The translations under genes and the position numbers were made by a program. A stretch of DNA of 64,000 bases. Source: Methylobacterium iners. Lineage in GTDB: Bacteria > Pseudomonadota > Alphaproteobacteria > Rhizobiales > Beijerinckiaceae. Under the pieces are notes generated by a model. It was not told the origin of the DNA. It was given only the letters and a program-made list of their open reading frames with translations, and did not search any database. The stretch lies in the NCBI RefSeq assembly GCF_022179305.1, contig NZ_BPQP01000006.1:1-64000 (forward strand), written 5' to 3'. This document shows positions 56,128-64,000 of this stretch, in pieces. The stretch's first letter is position 1. Every line of letters begins with the position of its first letter.

Positions 56128-56889
56128 TCAGTGAAGCTTGCCGTCTTCCTTGACCCGCACCGCCTTGGTGCGGATGGGCTTGGCCTTGTTTCTCGCCTTG
56201 GCCGCGAGGCTCGCTTCGGTCTCGATCTTGTCCGGCTTCGGCTTGGCCGACGCCTTGGGCTTTAAGGGCCGCGAGACCTTCTTCGGCGGCTCCGGCGGGG
56301 CCTCGACCTCTTCCTCGTCCTCGTCGTCCTCATCGAGGACCGGCGGGCCGCCGCGGCGCAGCGATTCCCGCACGAGCTCGTCGGTCAGGACGAGATAGGC
56401 GTCGCCGAGGCTGCGCAGGGGTAGGTCGATCCGGCTCGGCAGGCCGGGCTTCACGTCGGGCAGGTCGATCGGCACGGTCAGCCCGTCCGGGTTCGGCACG
56501 CCGATGATCCCGCGGAAGCGCTTGCGGCCGTCGAGCGGCGTGCTCAGCTCGATCTTGGCCTCGTAGCCGGCCCAGCGCGCGAAGTCGGTGGCGCGCACCA
56601 GGGGCCGGTCGATGCCCGGCGAGGAGATCTCGAGGTAATAGGCCTTGCCGATCGGGTCCTCGAGGTCGAGGAGCGGGGAGATCGCCCGGCTCACGGTCTC
56701 GCAATCGTCGACGGACATGCTGCCGTCCGGCCGCTCGGCCATGATCTGGACGGTGCAGCCGTTCGTGCTCGTCACCTTGACCCGAACCAGGCGGTAGCCG
56801 AGCCCCTCGATCGAGGCCTCGATCACCTGCACGACGCGCGCGGCGATCCCGGTCTCGGTGATCAGACGTGTCTCGGTGGTCTCCGCCAT
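56128..56889 (-). CDS. rimP: Ribosome maturation factor RimP
   Basis: The product has 253 residues, longer than the usual 150-190 because of a C-terminal tail of about 70 residues. The tail is first acidic ([17 protein letters not shown]) and then Lys/Pro/Ala-rich. The core has [40 protein letters not shown] and [18 protein letters not shown] 56889 is chosen; the upstream frame crosses a terminator hairpin. First gene of the operon. Confidence 0.95.
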   Translation of the reverse strand: MAETTETRLITETGIAARVVQVIEASIEGLGYRLVRVKVTSTNGCTVQIMAERPDGSMSVDDCETVSRAISPLLDLEDPIGKAYYLEISSPGIDRPLVRATDFARWAGYEAKIELSTPLDGRKRFRGIIGVPNPDGLTVPIDLPDVKPGLPSRIDLPLRSLGDAYLVLTDELVRESLRRGGPPVLDEDDEDEEEVEAPPEPPKKVSRPLKPKASAKPKPDKIETEASLAAKARNKAKPIRTKAVRVKEDGKLH

Positions 56890-56945
56890 GCCGTGCTCGG
56901 GTGGCCCGTTTCGGGCGCGATCCGGTCGGGGAGGCTTGCGGCAAT

Positions 56946-56975
56946 AAAAAAGAGCGGACCCGGTGGGGCCCACTC
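56946..56975 (-). terminator. Intrinsic terminator/attenuator upstream of rimP
   Basis: On the minus strand a ten-pair stem GAGTGGGCCC / GGGTCCGCTC with loop CACC is followed directly by six T. It stands 56 bases before the rimP ATG. It may end transcripts from asd or the small 57093-57239 frame, or attenuate the rimP operon; leader attenuators before rimP are known in proteobacteria. Confidence 0.8.
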
Positions 56976-57092
56976 CCGAACCGCAGCCTCGCGACTGCAA
57001 CCAGAACTGATGGAGGGAACGTAGCCTCGTCCGCCTTGGATTTCAAGCAATTTCGGCGTTCGCGTCGTCGGTCGATACGAGGCCGCGCAACC

Positions 57093-57239
57093 TCAATCGC
57101 TGAACCGCCTGTTCGACGGCGCCGGCTCATCCGAGAAGACAATCGCCAAAAGCCAGACGATGACGACGACCAGGAACGCAATTTCGGTGACCGGCGGCCG
57201 TTCGGGGTCACGCTGGCTGAAACGAGGGTCGATCGACAC
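57093..57239 (-). CDS. Possible small single-pass membrane protein
   Basis: A frame of about 48 residues from GTG 57239 has one strong hydrophobic helix (TEIAFLVVVIVWLLAIVFSD) followed by a short polar tail. The hydrophobic run argues for a real product. There is no clear ribosome site, so the start is uncertain. It lies between asd and the hairpin before rimP. Confidence 0.35.
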   Translation of the reverse strand: MSIDPRFSQRDPERPPVTEIAFLVVVIVWLLAIVFSDEPAPSNRRFSD

Positions 57240-57431
57240 GATTGCCGAGCTCCACGGACTGCGGGAGCTCCGGTCATGCCCGTTCGGTGTTGCGCGATGA
57301 TGTGAGCAGGTTTCCGGCAGAAACAATGCGCCCGATCGGAGCACCGACCCTGGTCTGGGTTGCGGTGCTCCGGCCTCGTCACACGTCATGCGCGGCCGCG
57401 AACGGCCCTGCGTCGCGTACCCGGCCTGCGC

Positions 57432-58466
57432 TCAAGCCGCCTGTCGCGTCTTGCCCAAAAGCTTCCGGTTCACCAGCATCTCGGCGATCTGCACGGTGTT
57501 GAGCGCGGCGCCCTTGCGCAGGTTGTCCGACACGCACCAGAACGACAGGCCGTTGTCGACCGTCGAATCGGCGCGGATGCGCGAGATGTAGGTCGCGTCC
57601 TCGCCGGCCGCCTCGTGCGGGGTCATGTAGCCGCCGGGCTCGCGCTTATCGACGATCAGGATGCCCGGCGCGGCGCGCAGGATCGCGGTCGCCTCCTCGG
57701 GCGAGATCGGGTGCTCGAACTCGACGTTGACCGCCTCCGAATGGCCGATGAAGACCGGCACCCGCACGCAGGTCGCCGTCAGCTTGATCTTGGGATCGAG
57801 CATCTTCTTGGTCTCGGCGACCATCTTCCACTCTTCCTTGGTGGAGCCGTCGTCCATGAACACGTCGATCTGCGGGATGACGTTGAAGGCGATCCGCTTG
57901 GGGAACTTCTCCATCGTCATCTGCCCGGCCGTGAAGACGGAGCGGGTCTGCTGGAAGAGCTCGTCCATGGCGTCCTTGCCGGCGCCGGAGACGGATTGGT
58001 AGGTCGCCACCACCACGCGCTTGATCTTGGCGACGTCGTGGAGCGGCTTGAGCGCCACGACGAGCTGCGCGGTGGAGCAGTTCGGGTTGGCGATGATGTT
58101 GAGCTTGGAGAAGCCGTTGATCGCCTCCGGGTTCACCTCGGGCACGATCAGCGGCACGTCCGGGTGATAGCGGAAGGCCGACGAGTTATCGATGACGATG
58201 CAGCCCTGCTGGCCGATGCGGGGCGACCATTCCTTCGAGGTCTCGCCGCCGGCCGACATCAGACAGATGTCGGTGTCGGAGAAGTCGTAGGTGTCGAGCG
58301 CCTTGACCGTCAGAATCTTGTCGCCGAACGAGACCTCCTGGCCCTGGCTCCGCCGCGAGGCGATCGCCACGACCTCGTCGGCCGGAAAGGCGCGCTCGGC
58401 CAGGATGTCCAGCATCTCGCGGCCCACATTGCCCGTGGCACCGACGACGGCGACCTTGTAACCCAT
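57432..58466 (-). CDS. asd: Aspartate-semialdehyde dehydrogenase
   Basis: The product has 344 residues. It has the NADP loop GYKVAVVGATGNVGREML, SAGGETSKEW, the catalytic Cys in IIANPNCSTAQLVVALKPLH and the His in FIGHSEAVNVEFE. It makes aspartate semialdehyde for lysine, threonine and methionine. ATG 58466 is the family-typical start; the longer frame is rejected. It appears monocistronic, with 340 bases to the next possible gene. Confidence 0.95.
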   Translation of the reverse strand: MGYKVAVVGATGNVGREMLDILAERAFPADEVVAIASRRSQGQEVSFGDKILTVKALDTYDFSDTDICLMSAGGETSKEWSPRIGQQGCIVIDNSSAFRYHPDVPLIVPEVNPEAINGFSKLNIIANPNCSTAQLVVALKPLHDVAKIKRVVVATYQSVSGAGKDAMDELFQQTRSVFTAGQMTMEKFPKRIAFNVIPQIDVFMDDGSTKEEWKMVAETKKMLDPKIKLTATCVRVPVFIGHSEAVNVEFEHPISPEEATAILRAAPGILIVDKREPGGYMTPHEAAGEDATYISRIRADSTVDNGLSFWCVSDNLRKGAALNTVQIAEMLVNRKLLGKTRQAA

Positions 58467-59130
58467 CTCACCCACTCCGCTTCGCACGCATCGGACCGAA
58501 GGTTTCCGGGCCTCGATCCGACACGACAACAATGCTCTCGCCTCGATGCCGAGCGACGCTCGCCTTCGAGCGGGATCGGGCAGCATGAAGCATTCGATCT
58601 TGGGGCATCGCGCCCGCGCCGAACCTGGCGGATCAGGGAGGCGGCACGGTGTCCACCGCGGCCCCGCATCCGGGTCCAGGCCTTCCCGTCGCCCGACACG
58701 CGACATGGGACCTTCGACGGCGCGGAGCAAGACGCCGCGCTCTCGCGGCTGTCAAGGGTGCAGCCGAAGGCGGGGTTCAGCGCTGGCGCAGGGCGAGGGC
58801 CGCCGACACACCGGGACGCGAAGGCAGTTCGGGTGACCCTCGTGCTGTGAGACGCCGGGGACCGGCATTGTCCTACATCCCAGGTGGTTCCGCGGCGTCC
58901 CGCGTCACCCCTTGCCAGCCATCCCTCCGGCGCCACCGGCGCGCGGAGCCGACGGCGCGTGCGGCACCGATCTCCCGCCGCAACCCAGCGCCGCGACAGC
59001 GGCCGAAACCTTTCATTTACCGCAAATCGGGAAATGCCCGCGCCGCGCCGCCCTTCGAAACCGGATCGCCGCATCCCCCGGGCGATGGTGCGGCCAAGGC
59101 CGGCCAAGCCGGCGCGCCGCGGCTGACGAG
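58467..59130. other. Intergenic region between asd and the 59131 gene
   Basis: These 660 bases lie between divergent genes and should hold both promoters. The open frames here are GC-driven, lack ribosome sites and show Arg/Pro/Ala-rich chance translations. I found no RNA gene or repeat. Confidence 0.5.
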
Positions 59131-60003
59131 ATGATGCATCGAACCATCGAGACCGAGACCGACGCCGCGGAAGGTGCCCCGTCGCGCGGGCTTCTGGCGA
59201 AGGCCGGGGCTCCCCGCCTGCTCGGCCGGGTGGTCGCGGCGGCGGGTCTGATCGGCGTTCTGAGCCTGCTCGCACTCGAAGGCACGCCGCCCGGGCAAGT
59301 CGCTCGCGCCGTGCCGGAGCCCGTCACCACCGGCGCCTTCGTGCCCTCGTCGGCGGTCGTGCGCCCGGCAATACCGCTGGCGGCCTCCGCGCCGCGCTAC
59401 CGCATCGACGACGCGCAGGCCTTCGAGCCCGTGAGGCTCGGGCCGAGCCGCCTCGACCCGACGACGGGCCTGCGCGAGGACGTCCTGATCCAGGGCGCGT
59501 TCGACGCGATCGAGGCCCCGTTCATGCGCCTCACGGTGACGCACGGCCTGGCCGCCGGGGCGGCGCCGAAGCTGTTCCTCACGCTCGTGCGCCGCGCCGC
59601 GGACGGGCACGGCCTCGCCGTCGCCCGGACCGGCCAGCGTGGGCGCCTCGAGACGAAGTTCGGTCCCGTCGAGACCCTCGAGGCGACGCTCGCGGGGGAG
59701 GGGCACAGGATCTGCACGGCGTTCGCCGGGATCGGCACCGCGCCGATTCGGATCGACGGCTGGCTCTGCGCGCCGCTCGGCCAGCCGCCGGAGCCGCGCG
59801 CCGTCGCCTGCACCCTCGACAAGCTCGTCCCGAACGGCCAAGCTGAGCCGTTCGTAGAGGTTGCGTTCAAGACCTACGAGACCCGGCGCGATCCCCTCTG
59901 CCGCGACACCTCCGCCCCGCCGGTCGGGGCCGGCGAGGGTGCCCTCCGCCGCACACGAAAAATTGAGGCGCAATTGCGGCAATCCGCGCAAGCTCGGCCA
60001 TAA
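59131..60003 (+). CDS. Hypothetical membrane-anchored/secreted protein
   Basis: The product is about 290 residues. A hydrophobic segment (RVVAAAGLIGVLSLLALEG, about 35-55) is followed by an extracytoplasmic domain rich in Ala/Pro and beta strands. It includes cysteines in HRICTAFAG, IDGWLCAPLG, AVACTLDKLV and DPLCRDT, which may form two disulphides. The start is one of two adjacent ATGs (59131/59134). No family recognised; the pattern is common in Methylobacterium envelope proteins. Confidence 0.6.
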   Translation: MMHRTIETETDAAEGAPSRGLLAKAGAPRLLGRVVAAAGLIGVLSLLALEGTPPGQVARAVPEPVTTGAFVPSSAVVRPAIPLAASAPRYRIDDAQAFEPVRLGPSRLDPTTGLREDVLIQGAFDAIEAPFMRLTVTHGLAAGAAPKLFLTLVRRAADGHGLAVARTGQRGRLETKFGPVETLEATLAGEGHRICTAFAGIGTAPIRIDGWLCAPLGQPPEPRAVACTLDKLVPNGQAEPFVEVAFKTYETRRDPLCRDTSAPPVGAGEGALRRTRKIEAQLRQSAQARP

Positions 60004-60099
60004 GTCGGGAACAACGGCTCCGCTAAGACGTCTTCTCACCAACGCCGCGGGCCTCCCTCGGGAGGGCTCCAGGCTTCCTGATCTTCAAAGAGGTGCCCC

Positions 60100-60507
60100 A
60101 TGCGCTCTGCCACCCTCGCCCTGATGGGCGCCCTGACCCTCACCGCTGTCGGCATGAACACCGCCGCCGAAGCCCAGGGACGCTACGCGCCGGCCGGCTA
60201 CCGCGTGAGCGAGCCGCTGCCGATCCGCATCCGTCCCCGCAGCTGGCTCGACGCCGGCAACGTGGTCGAGCGCGGCAACGGCTCGGTGCGCAACCCGGCG
60301 ACCGATCCGCAACTCATCACCGCGAGCTACCTCGCAAACCCGCCCTACGGCCGCAACGACCGCTTCGGCGGCGGCATCCTGCCGGATCCGATCACCAACG
60401 GCCCGTTCATCGGCGCGCGCTCCAGCGCGATCCGGAACGTGGACTTCTCGGGCATCGACGTGATCGACCCGACCTCCTACGTGTCGCGCTACGGCGCGCC
60501 CTACTAG
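60100..60507 (+). CDS. Small secreted hypothetical protein
   Basis: The product has 135 residues. The signal peptide is MRSATLALMGALTLTAVGMN with cleavage near TAAEA-Q. The mature part is Gly/Asn/Pro/Arg-rich (NPATDPQLITASYLANPPYG, NDRFGGGILPDPITNGPFIG). GAGG lies about ten bases upstream of the ATG. It ends 26 bases before a strong terminator. Function unknown. Confidence 0.65.
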   Translation: MRSATLALMGALTLTAVGMNTAAEAQGRYAPAGYRVSEPLPIRIRPRSWLDAGNVVERGNGSVRNPATDPQLITASYLANPPYGRNDRFGGGILPDPITNGPFIGARSSAIRNVDFSGIDVIDPTSYVSRYGAPY

Positions 60508-60533
60508 GCGCGCGGCCCACGGTCTCCACGCAT

Positions 60534-60571
60534 GAAGAGGGCGCCGGCTTGAACCAGCCGGCGCCCTCTTC
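60534..60571. terminator. Bidirectional intrinsic terminator
   Basis: A perfect 16-base stem GAAGAGGGCGCCGGCT / AGCCGGCGCCCTCTTC with a six-base loop lies between the convergent 60100 gene and leuB. Its A- and T-rich stem ends give it terminator character in both directions. Confidence 0.85.
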
Positions 60572-60600
60572 GCGTTCTCAGGGCCTGCGTTGCGGAAAGC

Positions 60601-61710
60601 TCAGACGATGCGGGCCGCGAGCGCCGCGACGATCACGTCGCCCATGGCGGCGGTCCCCACGGCCTGCGCGCCCGGCGCCGCGATGTCGCGGGTCCGGGCG
60701 CCGCCGGCGAACGCGTCCTTGATCGCCCCGTCGAGTAGGTCGGCCGCCTCGCCGAGGCCGAAGGAGTAGCGCAGCGCCATCGCCAGCGAGCCGATCATCG
60801 CCAGCGGATTGGCGAGATCTTGGCACGCGATGTCGGGCGCCGAGCCGTGCACGGGCTCGTAGAGCGCCTTGCGGCTGCCCTTGGCATCGACGGCGCCGAG
60901 GGAGGCCGAGGGCAGCATGCCCAGCGACCCCGTCAGCATGGCGGCCACGTCGGAGAGCACGTCCCCAAACAGGTTGTCGGTGACGAGCACGTCGAACTGC
61001 TTGGGCCTGCGCACGAGCTGCATGGCGCAATTGTCGGCGAGCACGTGCTCGAGCTCGAGCTCGGCGTAGTGCGCGGCATGGACGGCCGTCACGACCTCCT
61101 TCCAGAGCACGCCCGACTTCATCACGTTGTGCTTCTCGGCCGAGGCCACGCGGCCGGAGCGCTTGCGGGCGAGGTCGAACGCGACATGCGCGATCCGCTC
61201 GATCTCGCCCGTCGTGTAGACCTGCGTGTCGACGGCCCGCTTCGTGCCGTCGGGCAGGACAGTGATCTCCTTGGGCGCGCCGAAATAGACGCCGCCTGTC
61301 AGCTCGCGGACGATCATGATGTCGAGACCCTCGACGAGCTCCCGCTTCAGGGCCGAGGCGTCCGCGAGGGCCGGGTAGCAGATGGCGGGCCGCAGATTCG
61401 CGAACAGCCCGAGGTCCTTGCGCAGCCGCAGGAGACCGGCCTCGGGCCGGTTGTCGTAGGCGACGCCGTTCCATTTTGGCCCGCCGACGGCACCGAGCAG
61501 GATCGCGTCGGCCGCGTCCGCGCGCGCCAGCGCCGCGTCCGTCAGGGGCACGCCATGCGCGTCGATGCTGGCGCCGCCGACGAGGTCGGTCTCGGTCTCG
61601 AAGCGGGCGATCCCGGCCCGGCCGAGCGCGTCGAGCACCTTCGACACCTGCGCCATCACTTCGGGACCGATGCCGTCGCCGGGCAGGAGGAGGAGGTTGT
61701 AGGTGGTCAT
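60601..61710 (-). CDS. leuB: 3-isopropylmalate dehydrogenase
   Basis: The product has 369 residues. It starts [20 protein letters not shown] and has [34 protein letters not shown], the substrate Arg region and [20 protein letters not shown] with the NAD site. It oxidises 3-isopropylmalate in leucine synthesis. ATG 61710 is the family start; the frame before it is rejected. Confidence 0.96.
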   Translation of the reverse strand: MTTYNLLLLPGDGIGPEVMAQVSKVLDALGRAGIARFETETDLVGGASIDAHGVPLTDAALARADAADAILLGAVGGPKWNGVAYDNRPEAGLLRLRKDLGLFANLRPAICYPALADASALKRELVEGLDIMIVRELTGGVYFGAPKEITVLPDGTKRAVDTQVYTTGEIERIAHVAFDLARKRSGRVASAEKHNVMKSGVLWKEVVTAVHAAHYAELELEHVLADNCAMQLVRRPKQFDVLVTDNLFGDVLSDVAAMLTGSLGMLPSASLGAVDAKGSRKALYEPVHGSAPDIACQDLANPLAMIGSLAMALRYSFGLGEAADLLDGAIKDAFAGGARTRDIAAPGAQAVGTAAMGDVIVAALAARIV

Positions 61711-61770
61711 GGAGTTACTGAGCCCATCTCGACAATCGGGTAGTGGCGTCCGGCCTGTCGCCTCGCGCTT

Positions 61771-61790
61771 CCCTCCCCGCAAGGGGGAGG
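61771..61790. repeat. GC-rich hairpin between leuB and ispA
   Basis: CCTCCCC-GCAAG-GGGGAGG hairpin of the same kind as those at 46818-46859 and 54350-54457. It stands in the 90-base gap after ispA. Confidence 0.6.
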
Positions 61791-61800
61791 AGAGATCGCC

Positions 61801-62763
61801 TCACACCTTACGCGCCACGGTGAACCGCGCCGCCTCGCGAAGCGTCTCGGCCTTTCCGCCCCAGGCCGCGACGGCCTCCTCGCAGAGGCCGACGAGACGG
61901 TCGCATTCGGCCCGCGCCCCGTCGAGGCCGAGCCGGTCGACGAGGGTCGCCTTTCCGGCGTCCTTGTCCTTGCCCGTCGCCTTGCCCATCGCCTCGGGCG
62001 AGGCCTCGCGGTCGAGGATGTCGTCGGCGATCTGGAAGGCCTGGCCGAGCGCGAGGCCGTAGCGCTGCAGGGCCGCCCGCTGATCCGCCGTCGCGCCACC
62101 GACGAGGGCGCCGGCATCGACCGAGAAGGCGAGGATCGCTCCCGTCTTCATGGCCTGGAGCCGGAGGGTGTCGTCGACGTCGAGGGAGACGGGGCCGAAG
62201 CGCCCCTCCGCGCCGAGGTCGAGGATCTGGCCGCCGACCATGCCGCCGAGCCCTGAGGATCGGGCGAGGCCGAGCACGAGGTCGGCGCGGATCGCGGGGT
62301 CGGGCTGCCAGGCGCGATCGGCCAGGATCTCGAAGGCCAGCGTCTGAAGCGCGTCGCCGACGAGGATGGCGGTCGCCTCGTCATAGGCCTTATGGACGGT
62401 CGGCTTGCCGCGGCGCAGGTCGTCGTCATCCATCGCCGGCATGTCGTCGTGGACGAGGGAGTAGCAATGGACGAGCTCGATCGCCGAACCGGCCGCGAGA
62501 GCGCCGGATTCCGAGCCGCCGAGCATGCGGGCGGTCTCGACGGCGAGGAAGGGGCGTAGCCGCTTGCCGCCGCCTAGCACGGCGTGGCGCATGGCCTCCA
62601 TCAGGCGCTGAGGCCGCGCGATCTCGCCGGGCTGGACCTCGTCGCTCAGGCGCTCGGCCAGGAAGGCCTCGACGGCGTCCGCCACGGCTGCAAGTCTGTG
62701 GGAAAATGCATCATCGCCGGCGGGCACCTTGACCGGAGCGTGCGTTCCTTGCGTTGAGGTCAT
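61801..62763 (-). CDS. ispA: Farnesyl/geranylgeranyl diphosphate synthase
   Basis: The product has 320 residues. The first Asp-rich motif is LVHDDMPAMDDDDLRRGKPT and the second is FQIADDILDREASPEAM, both complete. GGGKRLRPFLAVETARML is the conserved basic stretch. It condenses isopentenyl diphosphate with allylic diphosphates for quinones, carotenoids and hopanoids. ATG 62763 is chosen. The exact chain length cannot be told from the sequence. It is divergent from mtgA. Confidence 0.92.
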   Translation of the reverse strand: MTSTQGTHAPVKVPAGDDAFSHRLAAVADAVEAFLAERLSDEVQPGEIARPQRLMEAMRHAVLGGGKRLRPFLAVETARMLGGSESGALAAGSAIELVHCYSLVHDDMPAMDDDDLRRGKPTVHKAYDEATAILVGDALQTLAFEILADRAWQPDPAIRADLVLGLARSSGLGGMVGGQILDLGAEGRFGPVSLDVDDTLRLQAMKTGAILAFSVDAGALVGGATADQRAALQRYGLALGQAFQIADDILDREASPEAMGKATGKDKDAGKATLVDRLGLDGARAECDRLVGLCEEAVAAWGGKAETLREAARFTVARKV

Positions 62764-62898
62764 CGTCAATGGCGCCTTCGGGCTTGTCGGATCACGTGGG
62801 AGGGCGGCATTCAGGAGGCGCAGGAGGACGCCGCACCCCTCGCCAGGCGCGGGCCGCATGCGCTGAAGCCCCCCGGGCGACCGCGCCGAGGCTGGGGC

Positions 62899-63558
62899 GT
62901 GCGGCGGGTCGTGAGCCTGATCATGCTCCTGCCCGTCATCGCCCTCGCCCTCACGCTTGCCCTGGCGCTCGTCTATAGCGCGCTGACCCCGCCCTCAACC
63001 CTGATGCTCGGCCGATGGTTGACGCTGCAGCCCGTGGCACGCAGCGCGGTAGGGTTCGAGGCGGTGTCGCCCTTCCTCGTCCAGGCCGTCATCGCCTCGG
63101 AGGACCAGCGCTACTGCCTGCATAACGGCGTCGACTGGGACGCCCTGCGTGAGGTCGTCGACGACGAGGAGGGGCCGAGCCGAGGCGCCTCGACCATCAC
63201 CATGCAGACGGTGAAGAACGTTTTTCTCTGGCCCGGCCGCTCGTTCCTGCGCAAGGCGCTGGAGATTCCGCTCGCCGTCGCGGCCGACGCGGTCTGGGGC
63301 AAGCGCCGCACCATGGAGATCTACCTCAACGTCGCCGAATGGGGGGAGGGCGTGTTCGGGGCGGAGGCCGCGTCCCGGCACTGGTTCGGCAAATCCGCGC
63401 GCGACCTGACCCGTGGCGAGGCGGCGCTGCTGGCGGCCACCCTGCCGAATCCGATCGCCCGCAGCGCCGGAAAACCCTCGCGCGGCGTGAAGGCGCTGGC
63501 CGGCCGCATCCAGTCCAGGATGGGCGGCGTCTCCGGCCTGATGGGCTGCATGCGCTGA
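62899..63558 (+). CDS. mtgA: Monofunctional biosynthetic peptidoglycan transglycosylase
   Basis: The product has 219 residues with an N-terminal transmembrane helix (LIMLLPVIALALTLALALVY). The GT51 motifs are VIASEDQRYCLHNGVDWDAL (catalytic Glu), GASTITMQTVKNVFLWPGRS, RKALEIPLAVAADAVWGKRR and MEIYLNVAEWGEGVFGAEAA. It polymerises glycan strands from lipid II. Start GTG 62899. Confidence 0.93.
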   Translation: MRRVVSLIMLLPVIALALTLALALVYSALTPPSTLMLGRWLTLQPVARSAVGFEAVSPFLVQAVIASEDQRYCLHNGVDWDALREVVDDEEGPSRGASTITMQTVKNVFLWPGRSFLRKALEIPLAVAADAVWGKRRTMEIYLNVAEWGEGVFGAEAASRHWFGKSARDLTRGEAALLAATLPNPIARSAGKPSRGVKALAGRIQSRMGGVSGLMGCMR

Positions 63559-63606
63559 GGCTTCGTGCCATAGAGCCCCCGCGATGGATGGGGCAGGGCG
63601 CAAGGC

Positions 63607-64000
63607 ATGGACGACGCGAGAACCTTTGAACTCACGCTGGAGCGGATCGCGCTCATCCGCCGGATGGTGATTGCCTGGAACGGCACCGAGGTCGGGGCGC
63701 CGATCGTCCACCCGGACGCCCCCTACGGCAGCAGCGACCGGGACGGCGACATCTTCAACGTCACCGGCGACGACGAGGGCGCGGACGAGGAGCACCGGGC
63801 GCTGGGCGATGCGCTGGCCTTGTTCCTGCAGAACGCCACGCTGAAGCCGGGTCGCTACGCCTACCACAACACCCTGGCGAAGCTCCCGGAGAGCGACGTC
63901 TTCGATGTCTTCCGCGACGAGGAGACGGGGGTCACGCCCGAGCACATCACCTTCGACGTGACCGACGAGCACCTGAGGCTGATTCCCCATCTCAGCCTCA
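63607..64000 (+). CDS. Hypothetical protein, runs off the window
   Basis: From ATG 63607 the frame stays open to the window end (131 residues seen): MDDARTFELTLERIALIRRM, then DGDIFNVTGDDEGADEEHRA and DVFDVFRDEETGVTPEHITF. It is acidic, with no signal peptide. No family recognised. It follows mtgA by 48 bases and could be co-transcribed. Confidence 0.6.
   Translation, partial: MDDARTFELTLERIALIRRMVIAWNGTEVGAPIVHPDAPYGSSDRDGDIFNVTGDDEGADEEHRALGDALALFLQNATLKPGRYAYHNTLAKLPESDVFDVFRDEETGVTPEHITFDVTDEHLRLIPHLSL

Overview
The window looks like a chromosomal segment of a high-GC alphaproteobacterium, most likely Methylobacterium/Methylorubrum (Hyphomicrobiales). I infer this from the core gene set on the right, the overall codon usage, small DUF6894-type proteins and GC-rich intergenic hairpins. 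No database search was possible.

The window has two halves. From about 43.15 kb to the right end it reads as stable core chromosome: a DUF429 nuclease-like protein, thioesterase, universal stress protein, acyltransferase, carbonic anhydrase, NUDIX hydrolase, DUF3775 protein, a phospholipase-A2-like secreted protein, the translation/transcription operon rimP-nusA-ylxR-infB-rbfA-truB, then asd, leuB, ispA and mtgA. Left of 43.15 kb the DNA is accessory and mosaic. Its organising feature is one intact tRNA-Arg(CCG) gene (29114-29190) plus four partial copies of it, two of them inside long repeats. All partial copies break at the anticodon loop, as expected from repeated site-specific integration or rearrangement at this tRNA. 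No integrase gene is visible.

Accessory layout: 0.6-3.9 kb, a DUF3302/HlyD membrane pair (YiaW/YiaV-like) and a membrane-anchored TAXI-type binding protein. 4.3-6.8 kb, a DapA-family aldolase and a YdcZ-type transporter divergent from a LysR regulator. 7.2-13.8 kb, a gene-poor segment with small hypotheticals, a transglutaminase-like protein and a graveyard of truncated genes (OYE, SDR, HNH, IS5, DUF695). 14.0-19.7 kb, a same-strand cluster: GlxA-type AraC regulator, two-subunit molybdenum hydroxylase, SDR and a SLAC1/TehA-type channel. 20.0-28.5 kb, a copper-type resistance cluster: CueR-like MerR regulator, glutaredoxin-MauE fusion, DUF305, RND pump with an unusually extended adaptor, Cys-rich secreted protein and DUF411, with two CueR-like operators. 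29.6-33.5 kb, an Mfd paralogue followed by a small protein that looks like a sigma-70 region 1.1 domain with a C-terminal membrane anchor. 33.7-35.9 kb, an AT-richer cardiolipin-synthase/EEP pair. 36.0-42.7 kb, an amino-sugar and glucan cluster: murQ, SIS deaminase, nagA, pgm and a GH13 hydrolase with a decayed partial duplicate.

The most interesting candidate for something undescribed is the neighbourhood of the Mfd paralogue and the tail-anchored sigma-1.1-like protein, two predicted RNA-polymerase-directed proteins on one mobile segment. Next are the stacked tRNA-Arg integration scars and the copper cluster architecture.
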